Shown here piece by piece: positions 13,727 to 23,506 of a DNA stretch of 64,000 nt; within the stretch, counting starts at the first letter, position 1; each line of letters begins with the position of its first letter. The DNA is from Adiantum capillus-veneris. Lineage: Eukaryota; Streptophyta; Polypodiopsida; Polypodiales; Pteridaceae. The stretch covers positions 90,917,025 to 90,981,024 of the forward strand of contig CM043958.1 of the NCBI GenBank assembly GCA_014529385.2, written 5' to 3'. The notes beneath the pieces were generated by a model. It saw only the letters and a list, made by a program, of their open reading frames with translations, was not told the origin of the DNA and ran no database searches. The position numbers were made by a program, and so were the translations under genes.

Positions 13727-15984
13727 GACTAGACGCTTTAGCTGAGAGGTAATTTTATGCATTTATTAATGGATTCTTGAGATACAACCAGATGATCAAG
13801 ATTGTCTCATGGAAGAAATTCTTATATAGCTATCCTTATGTCACATCAAGGAAAAATGGATGCGGTAATATGTCTCCATTAACTTAATAAGCTTGGATAG
13901 TTTGCAATGAAGGAGACCAAACAATGCATTGGGACCAAAAACCAAAAGAAAGATGAAGGTGGATCTGCATGCTACAATGAAGTGTACGTATGGGTCACAC
14001 AAAGCTACCATATTTCTCTACACATGATTTTTTATATTCCTTTTATGTAAATAACACTGTTGTATCATTTGGAGAAGAGAAGGTTTTTACTTGTAAGGGC
14101 ATCTCATTCCCATGATGTATCATTATACTAGCTCAACCACAAAGCCCTATCTTAACGAAAAAATTATTTAACATCCCATCTCTGTCATAATCGTAGATTG
14201 TAAAGTTTAAGTTAAGTTCTTTTAGTTTTCAATTCAATTAGGGTGGTGCTTTTGGTAGTTCATTAATTTTTGAGTTGTGAATGTGTCAAATTTGAAAGTC
14301 ATCTGTGAAGTTTTAATTTTAATTTCTCCTTGTCATAAAACTCTAGCTCTCCTGCTTTCTATGCCAGTTTCTCCCTATCTGACAAAAATGGGCCTTTATT
14401 GATCACATCGATATACTAATTCCCGTGTTTGAGGGCACAGTTGACATGGAGGCAACATCAGCCATTCACATTGATGCATTCAAAAAGTTTGTACATGGAG
14501 GCACACATGTCCAAATACTTTAAATGCTACAAAGAACTTCGTTGTTTAGAAGGGGTTGAAAATTACTGTCATTGCTAATCTAGAGAACGGAACGTATTTC
14601 TTTTGAAAGTGTATTTTCTTCATGGGTTAGAACAAAATGAGTGTAGAATGACCCCTTTAAAGTATCTGAGTTTGTACGTGCACATATTAGCTCTCTAGAA
14701 TGAGTATACTTTACTTTTAGATGTGATTATTTTTTTGCAAAGTGGCTTAATGTTATAAAATCTCCATCCAAGAAATTTTGTTTAGTGAACATATTGGCCA
14801 AGAGTGACATTGCAATGACCAAATCATCTCTTACAACACAGGAGAAGCCATTCTTGTAGTGGCTGAGAATACATGTCTATTGGTGGCAATTGGAACGGTA
14901 AGTATAGTAACATTTGAGCAATGAGAACAATGAAATATATATAAGTACGGTGTTGCTAAGGCTTCTTATGTAGGGGTGTATTGAGATTTGCAAAGAAGAC
15001 GGAATCCAAGAATTCAATGATGAAGAATCTCCAAGCATGTACTGCACTCAATTATGGCCTATCTCTTTAAGAGGCAGTGCAACTTTCCACAAAGATCCCT
15101 TTGACAAAGCATTTGTGTAGCGAAAGTCAATGATATGGGCCACACACACAATGGAAGAACCAATTGCACTATATATGCACATTGTGATACATTTAATTAT
15201 TATATGATCAATGTCGTATGTTTTTATCAATGTAGTCAATAATCTATGTTGTAGGATGCCCTCAAGAAAAGTCACGATGCCCATACATTTTTGTTTTCAT
15301 TGTAACCTAGAACCATATTATAGGTTGAGACTTTGGTGCTAGTTCTATTTGTATGTGGATGTGATAGGCACCTAGTGGTTCCATTCTACGATTGTCGCAA
15401 TGGAGATGTTGCAGCTGATGGGTGATGATTTTGATGCTAATAGTGATTTGATTTGGGAACCATTTCAAGAGGATTCTCAACCATTGTGGATCACCCTTTC
15501 AGCACAATGTGGAGAAGAGCGAGTTCTTGGCTTAGTAAGTCATGAATTGATTCCAACTACAAACTATAGTTGTCAGTGCAATGTCTGATGATGTACGCAT
15601 TAGGAAGAGAATGGGGTATAGGAGGGCCTCTTTATTTGGCAGTTTAAGAAAATACTTAAAACTTAATCAAGCTTTGACCAAAGGCTAGAATGGTGGGGTA
15701 GATAGCCTAGGCATGCATCTCTAAAAATATTTTTTCTTTTTTTCTTGAAGAATATATGCATATTTTACTAGATTTGGCTGGAGTTACTCTCTCCTCAAAA
15801 ATTACTTTTTCAATTTTCAAATATTAAAAGTTTCCCTCTCTTATCCCCTCTTTGTCTTATCTCTCTTCTTCTTTCTCTCCCTCCAAAAGTGACCCATGCT
15901 CTCTTTCTCTCTCCTTAACTGCTGCTACTGAAAAGTGCAGAGCTTCAATATTTATCTCCACTATCTCTCTAAAATGCCCTGACA
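13723..15984. other. No recognisable gene; AT-rich, one dispersed repeat
   Basis: I found no domain on either strand. Frames at 15048-15284 (-) and 15400-15588 (+) are short and lack family signatures. Bases about 15600-15715 ('ggtataggagggcct', 'aaaacttaatcaa', 'ccaaaggctagaatggtggg') recur in the same orientation at about 27247-27360, beyond the four-gene cassette. Confidence 0.55.

Positions 15985-16048
<64 letters not shown>
15985..16048. repeat. (CT)n microsatellite
   Basis: A pure CT tract of about 64 bp. A shorter CT tract lies at 16507-16527, on the other side of the 42-bp minisatellite. Confidence 0.97.
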
Positions 16049-16050
<2 letters not shown>

Positions 16051-16097
16051 GCTAGGGCACCTTTTTGTAAAATAGTCTAACACACATAATTTTAACT

Positions 16098-16445
16098 CTA
16101 TAATATCTCCTTTAGATTTGCAACATCTTCCTCCATAGCTACAACATCTCCTTCTACATCCATAACCTCTTTCTCCATAGCTACAACATCTCCATCTAGA
16201 TTTTCAACCTCTTTCTTCATAGCTCCAACATCTCCTTCTAGATCTGCAACCTCTTTCTCCATAGCTCCAACATCTCCTTTGACATATGCAACCCCTTCCT
16301 CCATAGCTCCAACATCTCCTTCTAGATCTGCAACCACTTTCTCCATAGCTCCAATATCTCCTTCATCCATCAAAAGTTTCCCTAACCCACTTTCAATCTC
16401 TTCCCAAGCTTGGATCTCTCTTTCAAGTTCCATAACCTGCACCAC
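16098..16445 (-). repeat. 42-bp minisatellite kept open as a coiled-coil-like ORF
   Basis: A 115-codon frame on - contains about six tandem 14-residue repeats of the type 'EVADLEGDVGAMEK', so the DNA unit is 42 bp. Acidic and hydrophobic residues alternate with heptad spacing (14 = 2 x 7), as in a coiled coil. The frame stays open through all units, and differences between units are substitutions, not frameshifts. The N-terminal 35 residues ('MELEREIQAWEEIESG') continue the same charge pattern. CT microsatellites bracket it. I see no promoter or neighbouring exon, so it may be a fragment of a repeat-rich gene. Confidence 0.6.
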
Positions 16446-16529
16446 CAGCTTTCCTTCTCTAGCTCCCTATTCCTTTTGAGATCTCTTTCAATAGTTGCTG
16501 CAACATCTCTCTCTCTCTCTCTCTCTGGG

Positions 16530-17480
16530 AACTAGGTACAAAATGAGTGTACTTTCTCATAGCTACCAAAGGATTACAATGGAGTAGATATCAATTGTAC
16601 ATGGTGCTAATGCAGTGAAATGCAAGGGATGTATGTAAGGCTTATCAAGGGTCACACACTTTCAATGTTGGCAAAGGATCCTTAGGTAAGTGCTTGTTCC
16701 TGAAAATCATGTGTGGTTAGTGTATTTTTTCCATGAATGACTTATTGAAGATTTCTTTTTATTAATCTTCTCTTCTTTAGCAGATTTAATGTATTCAACA
16801 ACATTGGAAACAAGTACTAGTACCTCCAAAACAGTCATTTGTAAGCTGCTAGTCAATGCTTTTGGAAGAGGTAAAGTGTTGTGGATTTAAGAGACTCACA
16901 TTGTATTTAGTTTTTGATACTATACATCTTTGTGTTTATGTTAGATTTGCAGAAGGAGTATTGCAAAACCAGATAATGTGCAATTTCATGCCTGCAACAT
17001 TTGAATACTCAAACCTTGGGGAGATATAACCAATTTCTTATGATCAGTTGCACACCAAGAAACAACCAAGCAAATAGACATTCAAGTAAGGAACCAAACC
17101 TCAGCAACAACCAAGAATCAATTGAAGATTTTTGCTCAAGTTACAAGAAAGAAAGGTGTTGTAAATGAAAGGCAAGACAAAGGTGCCAAAAAGGTGGAGC
17201 AATATAACAAAAAGGGAGGACCTCTTCATCATAGTGTTGGGAGAGAGACCCAAGAGTCTAGCTGTATTTCCCATTTACAGAACACTTATGTAGGAAACTC
17301 GTATGCCAAGCCAGTGGGCTCATGTACTTGATAATACAATGTATTATTTTCCATATTACAGTGTCATCTGTTTGCTGACACTGCTTTTTATCATTGTTTT
17401 AAAGTACTTTATGTTGTCATTCAATTAGTGATTAATTGTGTGCACTTGTTTTGAATACTAAAGTTTTTTCCTTTTTATAA
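16530..17480. other. No recognisable gene
   Basis: A 69-codon + frame (17122-17331) is basic but has no domain. Possible splice signals are scattered, and I cannot assemble a gene from them. Confidence 0.5.
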
Positions 17481-18268
17481 GCCCCACAAAAATGTATCCA
17501 TTAGGAAAAATATGAACCCTCTAGGGGCCCTTTGGGATTAAGGTTAATTAGAGGCCAGCCAATGAGAAGAGGGTGGTGGACACACTGTATGCCCTCAAAA
17601 ATGTGGGGGGACAAAGTAGTTTTACACTTCTTAAATGGGCTCTTACCTAGTGAGAAGGTGGGGTGGGGTGGAGTGGGGGGGGGGGGGGGGGTAGGGGGGG
17701 TGGGTCGGTCATATGGAACCTCCAACTTCCCTCCTTTTTGATCCGGTTTTGAAAAAATCCCAAAAATTTGAAATTTTTCAAAATTTTCAAAACTCAAATT
17801 TCATCTTCTTAAAACCCCCCTAAAACTATTTTATGGTTAAAAAATCATTTTTTGACCTCAAAAAGTCAAAATGTGCACCCAAAAACCCAAAATTTCAATT
17901 TTTTTAAAAAACTTTTGAAAAATCTTTTTTTGCTATCTAGAGCTCCCCCAAAAGTAGTTCTTAGGCAAAAAGTGATTTTCTCTCTCTAGAACCCCTTTTC
18001 CAACCCCTCCTTGGTTGCAACCATCACACTCATCCTCTACTCCAACACTCTCTCTCTCTCTCTCTACACCATCTCCATTGCTGCAGCAAGGAAGCTCCTC
18101 TCTCCTCCCCTACCACCTTCCATTGCCACACCCAGCAAAGGTTATCCACCTTCTCCTCCCATTGCCACACCAAGCAAGGGTTATCCACTTTCTCATATCA
18201 CTTTATCCTCTGTACATTGTAGCAACAAGCAAGGTCCTTCTCCTCCTCTTAGTTTTCTTTACTCAACC
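17481..18268. other. Left flank of the four-gene cassette with subterminal inverted 18-mer
   Basis: This non-coding stretch holds a G-rich run (about 17660-17705), an AT-rich purine/pyrimidine-asymmetric block, and 'AAAAATCATTTTTTGACC' at 17840-17857. The exact reverse complement of that 18-mer is at 26684-26701, just outside the cassette's other end. Further out, 'caaaaatgtggg' near 17595 is loosely matched on the opposite strand by 'caaaaacgtgggt' near 26800, which hints at diverged terminal inverted repeats. A short CT tract (about 18048-18064) lies in the probable 5' UTR of the next gene. Confidence 0.5.
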
Positions 18269-19609
18269 ATGGCCAACTCTACTTCGCAAAGGCGGCCAAA
18301 TGATGAGGTCACAACACTTGCATGCCACAACACTAGAGGTGTAGATGATGAGTGGGTGCCACAAGAGTTCACCAAAGGTGCTTGGATATACATGCAACCA
18401 TCTGCTACTGGCCCTCATCGTGTGCGGAATCGTGCAAACTTGGATCTTCATTGGAAAGGAAAGCTCCTTGGCTTCAAAAACCGCAAAGACAAGGGGACCG
18501 TAGCCATTGTGCAACATGTTTTCTCAATGTCAACCATGCATTTGCAACATCCACCTCGATTTCCAACACATTGTAAGTACATGTTTTGAGAATACAAAGC
18601 TAGGTGTGAAATCACAGTGTAATGTTATTATGGATTCATACTTAAGATTTGTCATGCATTTATAGTCATATTTCCATCCACGTTGGTGGAGGAGCAGCCA
18701 CTACATAGTCTCTCCGGCACATTCAATGCTATACATGCAGATATTGGAGCAATAATGTTCCCACATCTTTGCCTCACCAAACTGGTTCAAAGAAGGATTT
18801 TCTTCTATTCTCACTCCTATATTGTCCCTACTTCTACACAAGCATTTGGAACGCTTGAACCCATCAAAGTAATTTCCTTATTAAGTATGGAGTGGCCGGT
18901 GCCAGATTTGTGGTCGGTAGCATCTTTTAAGCAAAAGATGATAATGGATGTCCAAAACTCTTTGAAATATTCTAAAGCTTCTAGGTCTGTGGGCTTGAGT
19001 TGGTGTTTGCCTATTCATTGTTTTGTGCACATTTTTAAAGAGTTTGGATTTGTGGAGACTACCACAATGCTTGTATATAAAGATGCGCATTACGAGGAAT
19101 TAGGAAGGCTTTTAGAAGAGGACTGGGGTTTTGTGGAGGGCATGCACAACGGGGACCGGTACCGTTGTAAGGTTGGAGCTTCAGGTATTGAAATGCGCTC
19201 TTTGAAATCCCGCACCTCCTTGTACATACGATTTCACTATGATCGTTGGATGTGCAAGCTTGGAGTGTGGACTCCCTTACAGAGTGTAGACGGCGCTATT
19301 GCAAGCTTTGACATTGTAGTGAAGATGACCAACGATGCTTTGGAGGCAGTCCAAGTGAACAAGCATTGGACTCTCACTAATGTTCGAGAACATTTGGTTA
19401 TTATGGGTTTTGAGGCCCTTCAACAAGCACAATTTCGTTTACAAGGTCACAAGGTGAGAATCCTTCCACCACATTTTCAATACATCATGGTTTGTTGATC
19501 ATTGGATGCTTATTGTAATGAATGTCCGCAGATTGGGAAGAGAATGGAAAACAAATTGAAGGTCGAGGAGGACTGGGGGATGGATGGAACTATGCTATTG
19601 ATCTTATAA
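18269..19609 (+). CDS. Unknown three-exon protein, cassette gene 1
   Basis: I do not recognise the family. Three exons join in frame: 18269-18572, 18666-19453 and 19532-19609. Introns of 93 and 78 nt have GT..AG ends (donors 'GTAAGT' and 'GTGAGA') and the joined frame ends at TAA. The start ATG sits in a strong context ('aaccATGGcc'). The product is 389 residues with no stop or frameshift. The N-terminal 100 residues are basic, then comes a mixed alpha/beta-like region with 'GLSWCLPIHCFVHIFKEFG' and 'GDRYRCKVGASGIEMRSLKS'. No signal peptide or membrane segment is evident. Open frame extends upstream to 18011 but there reads through low-complexity DNA. It is the first of two + genes that converge on the H3-like and transposase-like genes. 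The function cannot be inferred. Confidence 0.75.
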
Positions 19610-19654
19610 CTTTGTAACTCTTGCAATTTTCAAACTGATCTCCGCTGTAATCAA

Positions 19655-19678
19655 CATGATTTGCTTCGGCAAATCATG
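19655..19678 (+). promoter_or_regulatory. Perfect 10-bp hairpin with TTCG loop in 3' UTR
   Basis: About 46 nt after the stop of cassette gene 1, 'catgatttgc' and 'gcaaatcatg' flank the tetraloop TTCG. UUCG tetraloops are exceptionally stable in RNA. It could act in 3'-end formation or stability, or be a small palindrome with no function. Confidence 0.6.
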
Positions 19679-19765
19679 CCTTTCAATATAATTTTTTGCA
19701 TTGGGATGAGAAATCATTTTTTGGTGAAAGTGCCTTTTTTTTAATGTCTTAAAAAAAGGGTCCAT

Positions 19766-19773
19766 TATAAAAG
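19766..19773 (+). promoter_or_regulatory. TATA box of cassette gene 2
   Basis: 'TATAAAAG' lies 82 bp upstream of the ATG at 19855. The C/A-rich sequence downstream fits a plant transcription start and leader. Confidence 0.65.
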
Positions 19774-19854
19774 GGGGGCCACTTAACTCATTCACTATTT
19801 TCACTTTTGCAACTCTTGAGCTCCTCCACTCTCTATCTACACCCCAGGCTAGAC

Positions 19855-21428
19855 ATGGATGCTTCTAGAGGCTCTGCATCTGCAGCCACATCCACCCCTT
19901 TGTCACACTTCATCCTCTTCCTCGAGGACACCAAATACAAAGGGAAGTTGGACCTCCATACCTTTTTTACTCGTCTCCCTGACCTTGATGCCACAGTTGC
20001 CCTTCACATGGATGCATTTGTCGAGATTTTTGCATTCATGGAGGAGCACATCATAAAATATTCTGTATCTATCCCCCCACATGTAGGGATCTGGGTGCCT
20101 TGCGATCTTTTGCGCTATATACACAAAGGTGATCGCCCATTCTCCAAGCGGTTGCAACGATTCTGAGAAATTGCAACCGATGCAGGCCATTACTTGGACG
20201 AGCAAGCCCCAGGGGTGTCAGCGCTCAAGAAGCGCAAGTTGGGGGTGGAGTACCTTTCTCGGCTAGCAACATTTATCTTCTTGGTGAGCGAGGAACCTGA
20301 TTTGGAGGAGCTTTGCTTACCACACCTTCAGGTTGGGTCCTTTATCAATGACACCAAGGAGCAGCAGGTTATCCCCATGAATCCTGCAGCGGAAGGAAAG
20401 GCACACCGGCTCGAGTACCCTAGGGGTCTTGAGGAAGTGGTTGAGAAATCCATAGTTGCGGCTGGCCCTAGTGACACTCCAGTGCCACTACCACTGACGG
20501 ATGTGGCTATCCCAGAGGTAGAAATCAGCCGCTTCTCCTCCGTGTTAGTGGATGGGGAGGAGTATGTGTTCCTGCATGATTTGGAGAAAGAATTTGGCCT
20601 GTGCATGGATGAATGCTTGAGCTTGCTATGCAACAGCACCAAATGTCCCTTAGACAATACGCCAGATACCCTAGAAAGCAAGCTCTTGCTAGATGGGGAC
20701 TCTGTTGCTGACACTATTGCAGTTGTATGTGCGGAGGTCCTGGCATTAGAGCAGCTGCACATGGTTGATGAAGAATTTCAAGCCACGCAAGCCAAGGTTG
20801 AGGCTGCTAGGATGCTTATGCCATTATGCAACCTCCCATCTGATGATCCAAAGGTCGTTTTTGTTGTGCATGGGAGCATTGACTTGGATGCAAAGGGAAA
20901 CAGGGAGGAGGACGACAAGGAGCAGGAGGTAAACTGTATCCTAAATTTCATGTTACTATTTTATCCTTCATTGTCTTTTTTCTCAACCTTCATCGATTTA
21001 TGAAAGGATGTTGTGGAGGTTGATGATTTTGCTGCAAGGACGGGTGGCAAGTGGACGGGATTTGGACCTCAAGCTTCCCTTGCGCATTACCTAGGACAAC
21101 TCCCCCCTGGCGATGTGGTATCCATAATGAATTTACTCCCCAAGCCCATTTTATGACTTGGTCGTTAAAAGCTTTGAGCAAGTTTTTGTGTTTGAGCACC
21201 ATTGCTCAAACTGCGCATCAAGTGTTCCTAGTGCGTAGATCCCTTGTATGCACAACGTTTGGTACTAGCTTTCGTGGTAAAGTGCTTGCCCAGATAGGGA
21301 TACATGCTTCCATTGGCTCAACTAACCCAAAGGCCATAGCACAGTCCCTCTTGACTGGGGAGTTGCCTTACGTGCAAAATAGGCGCCAGGAAATGGTCAA
21401 AAAAATTATGAACTGCTCAGATACATGA
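19855..21428 (+). pseudogene. Unknown protein, cassette gene 2, one in-frame stop
   Basis: The family is not recognised. One frame runs from ATG 19855 to 20928 with a single stop, TGA at 20164-20166. A 78-nt GT-AG intron (20929-21006) then joins in phase to an exon ending at TGA 21154-21156. Reading through the stop would give about 406 residues, acidic toward the C-terminus, with 'VLVDGEEYVFLHDLEKEFGL' and a Glu/Asp-rich tail. Protein-like sequence continues in another frame to 21428 ('GKVLAQIGIHASIGSTNPKA'), suggesting a frameshift near 21150. 'AATAAA' at 21452-21457 fits a polyadenylation signal for the longer form. The spacing, TATA box and intron size match gene 1, so I take both as parts of one unit that has begun to decay. 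Confidence 0.65.
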
Positions 21429-21559
21429 TGTAAAATCACCGTTTTGGAAGTAATAAAAAATATTTGAAATTGTCTCTCTATCTTGCAAATTCTTTTGAAT
21501 GTGATTTGTCAATCTTGAAAATTGTTTCAATTGGTGATATGAAAATGGTTTTGATTAGT

Positions 21560-22359
21560 GACTTTGTAATTTCAAGTTCTGTATGTAATTTCAGTAAATT
21601 TAGGTATTTTATGTTCCCTAGGGGGTAGATAAGCTTACCAAGGGCCAAAAAAAGCCTGGCCACAAGGGCGCGCAAATGGCCCATCCATCAGTTTTGGATG
21701 GGCCATTTTCACGCCCTTGTGGCTAGGCTTTATTTTGCCCTTGGTAGGCTTATCTACCCCCTAGGATACTTACAAAGCACAATTTATTGAAATGAATTGA
21801 TTTTGCATCATTAATTTAGATGCACCCTTTCTATGGAAATTCCAGCATATGTTCACACTCAAGGACACTAGAAAAGGTGAAATCAATTATGAAATGAAGT
21901 TTCCAGCACACTATCACCTGCTTTAGCTCTACCTAGTACACCCCTGCACCAAAAAGTCCAATTACATTGGACATTTGAAATCTCCAAATTAATGTTGCAT
22001 AGACACTTGGTTTCACAATATGTTATTTTTTTTGATATCCTATAGGGAATTCAAAGCTTGAAATGGCCAAAAAAGGGTGTCCACAAGGATCCATGTAAAA
22101 TAATGTTGCAAAACCAATAGGTTTTAGTAAATTTGTGCTTTTTAAGTACCCTTGGGGGTAGATAAACCTACAAGGGGCAAAAAAAAGCATGGCCACAAGG
22201 GCGCGCAAATGGCCCATCCAAAACTGATGGATGGGCCATTTGCGCACCCTTGTGGCCAGGCTTTTTTTTGCCCCTTATAGGCTTATCTACCCCCAAGGGT
22301 ACTTAAAAAGCACAAATTTATTGAAATTACATACAGAACTTGAAATTACAAAGTCATTT
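21560..22359. mobile_element. Foldback element with two nested long palindromes
   Basis: Hairpin A (about 21616-21765) has arms of about 70 bp around a loop near 21690. Hairpin B (about 22128-22321) has arms of about 90 bp. Both share 'gggggtagataa', 'ggccacaagggcgcgcaaat' and 'ggcccatcc'. The outer 40 bp to the left of A ('tttgtaatttcaagttctgt') is the reverse complement of the sequence to the right of B, so the 800-bp unit is itself an inverted repeat. It lies exactly between the converging 3' ends of the cassette genes. A foldback/MITE insertion or a built-in part of the cassette are both possible. Confidence 0.8.
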
Positions 22360-22470
22360 CATTACAAAGATAATAGACACAGTAGACACAACTGTTGAGC
22401 ATATTGTCATTGGAAAGTCAAATCATTACAAAGATAAGGGTGTGCAATACAAAAAGAGGGGTAACTTCGG

Positions 22471-23366
22471 CTAATGCTCGAAGTCTCGTCGCAATCGACG
22501 TGCAAGCTGCATATCTTTTGGCTGTATTGTCACTCGCTTTGCATGTATGGCGCATAGGTTGGTATCTTCCGACACCGAAATGATGTGGGCCTCTACAGCT
22601 TCTTGAATAGCCTCTAGCGCTATTGCTTGCATTCTATACTGATTCCATAGCTTTGAAGCGCCTCCTTCAAAGTGCGAGCAAAGGGGGCGCGTTGAATCAA
22701 AAGCTCCGTCCTCTTCTTGTAGTGGCAGATTTCTGCAAATGCCCTTGCTATTTTCCGACGCCGCTGCGGTTGTCTTGGGGGCACTTGTACATTTGCTGGC
22801 GGGTGGCGTTTAGGCTTCTTGAAAAACTTAGACTTGCGCCTGTTTACATGCTTAGGGGCTGGTTCTGCAGCCTCTTCTGATTCTTCCTCTTCCCTTGGCT
22901 GCCGATCTTGTCGTGTGAGGAGAGCTCCTTGGCCTCTAGGCAATGTCTTCCCCCCAACGGCCACCTGGTGTGTGCGCGGTATTTTTTCTCGCAGCCATGG
23001 TGGCTCACTCTCTGATTCCGTGTCTGTATGGACCACTTGAGTCCTGGATGGTCCTGCTTGTGATTGGTGGCGCGACGGCTGCTCCCTATCGGACTCTGTT
23101 GTTTGCTGGCCCTCTTCTTCTCTCCAGCACTGAGCATGTTGCTTCACTCTCCTTCTAGGTGTTATATCTTGAGGAGGTGGAGATTCAACAGTCCTCGATG
23201 ACTCTCGCGCCCTACCACCATGCCCACTACCAGATGAGTTCCTGGAACGGCCAGGCGTTCGTGGCTGTTTACTTGTGCCTTTAAGCCATGACGGCTTCTC
23301 ACATCCTTGGAGGGTGTTTTTGTTGGCAGGAAGATGCTCTTTCGCGGTTTGTTTGGTGCGCGCCAT
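22471..23366 (-). pseudogene. Histone H3-like protein with long linker (one frameshift)
   Basis: The frame starts at ATG 23366 in a strong context ('cgaaATGGcg') and begins MARTKQTA, identical to histone H3 through residue 7 of the mature tail including Lys4. It then diverges (KEHLP in place of RKSTG, so Lys9 is lost). About 190 residues of basic, Ser/Pro/Glu-rich, probably disordered linker follow. From about residue 202 the H3 fold appears: '[20 protein letters not shown]' matches alphaN/alpha1, then '[17 protein letters not shown]'. The frame then stops (TAG 22620-22622). The other half of the fold is open in another frame from 22632 to TAG 22471: '[14 protein letters not shown]', '[15 protein letters not shown]', '[12 protein letters not shown]'. 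One missing base near 22633 explains the break, and counting one restored residue gives exactly the canonical H3 loop-1 length, not the longer CENH3 loop. Whether this is decay or an assembly error is open. It lies 140 bp downstream of the transposase-like gene, same strand, with its own TATA box. Confidence 0.88.
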
Positions 23367-23423
23367 TTCGTTGGTAAGAGCTCACTTGTTCTTAAGAAAT
23401 GAGTGGTTTATGAGAGCATGCAA

Positions 23424-23431
23424 TATTTATA
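23424..23431 (-). promoter_or_regulatory. TATA box of the H3-like gene
   Basis: On - this reads TATAAATA, 58 bp upstream of the ATG at 23366, which puts the transcription start about 30 bp before it. A short palindrome ('gggccc' arms, 23434-23454) lies just upstream. The gene therefore seems to have its own promoter and not to be read through from the transposase-like gene. Confidence 0.7.
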
Positions 23432-23506
23432 AGGGCCCATTTAAAAAGGGCCCTGTTCACACTAATTTTTTTAAAAAAAAGTATTATTTTTTAAATAAAC
23501 ATGTCG

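Noticed and set aside
15048-15588. Possible En/Spm transposase exons
   Set aside because: A short stretch near 14850 ('VVAENTCLLVAIGTV' on +) recalled plant transposases, but no other motif or consistent frame supports it.
22819-23158. Overlapping + and - frames across the H3-like ORF
   Set aside because: They are antisense or alternate-frame shadows of the H3-like gene and show no domain.
22471-23366. CENH3 (centromeric H3) as the identity of the H3-like ORF
   Set aside because: Plant CENH3 also starts MARTK, but here the tail is exact H3 through QTA and loop 1 has canonical H3 length once the single break is allowed for. The linker is much longer than in CENH3. It remains a possible distant relation.
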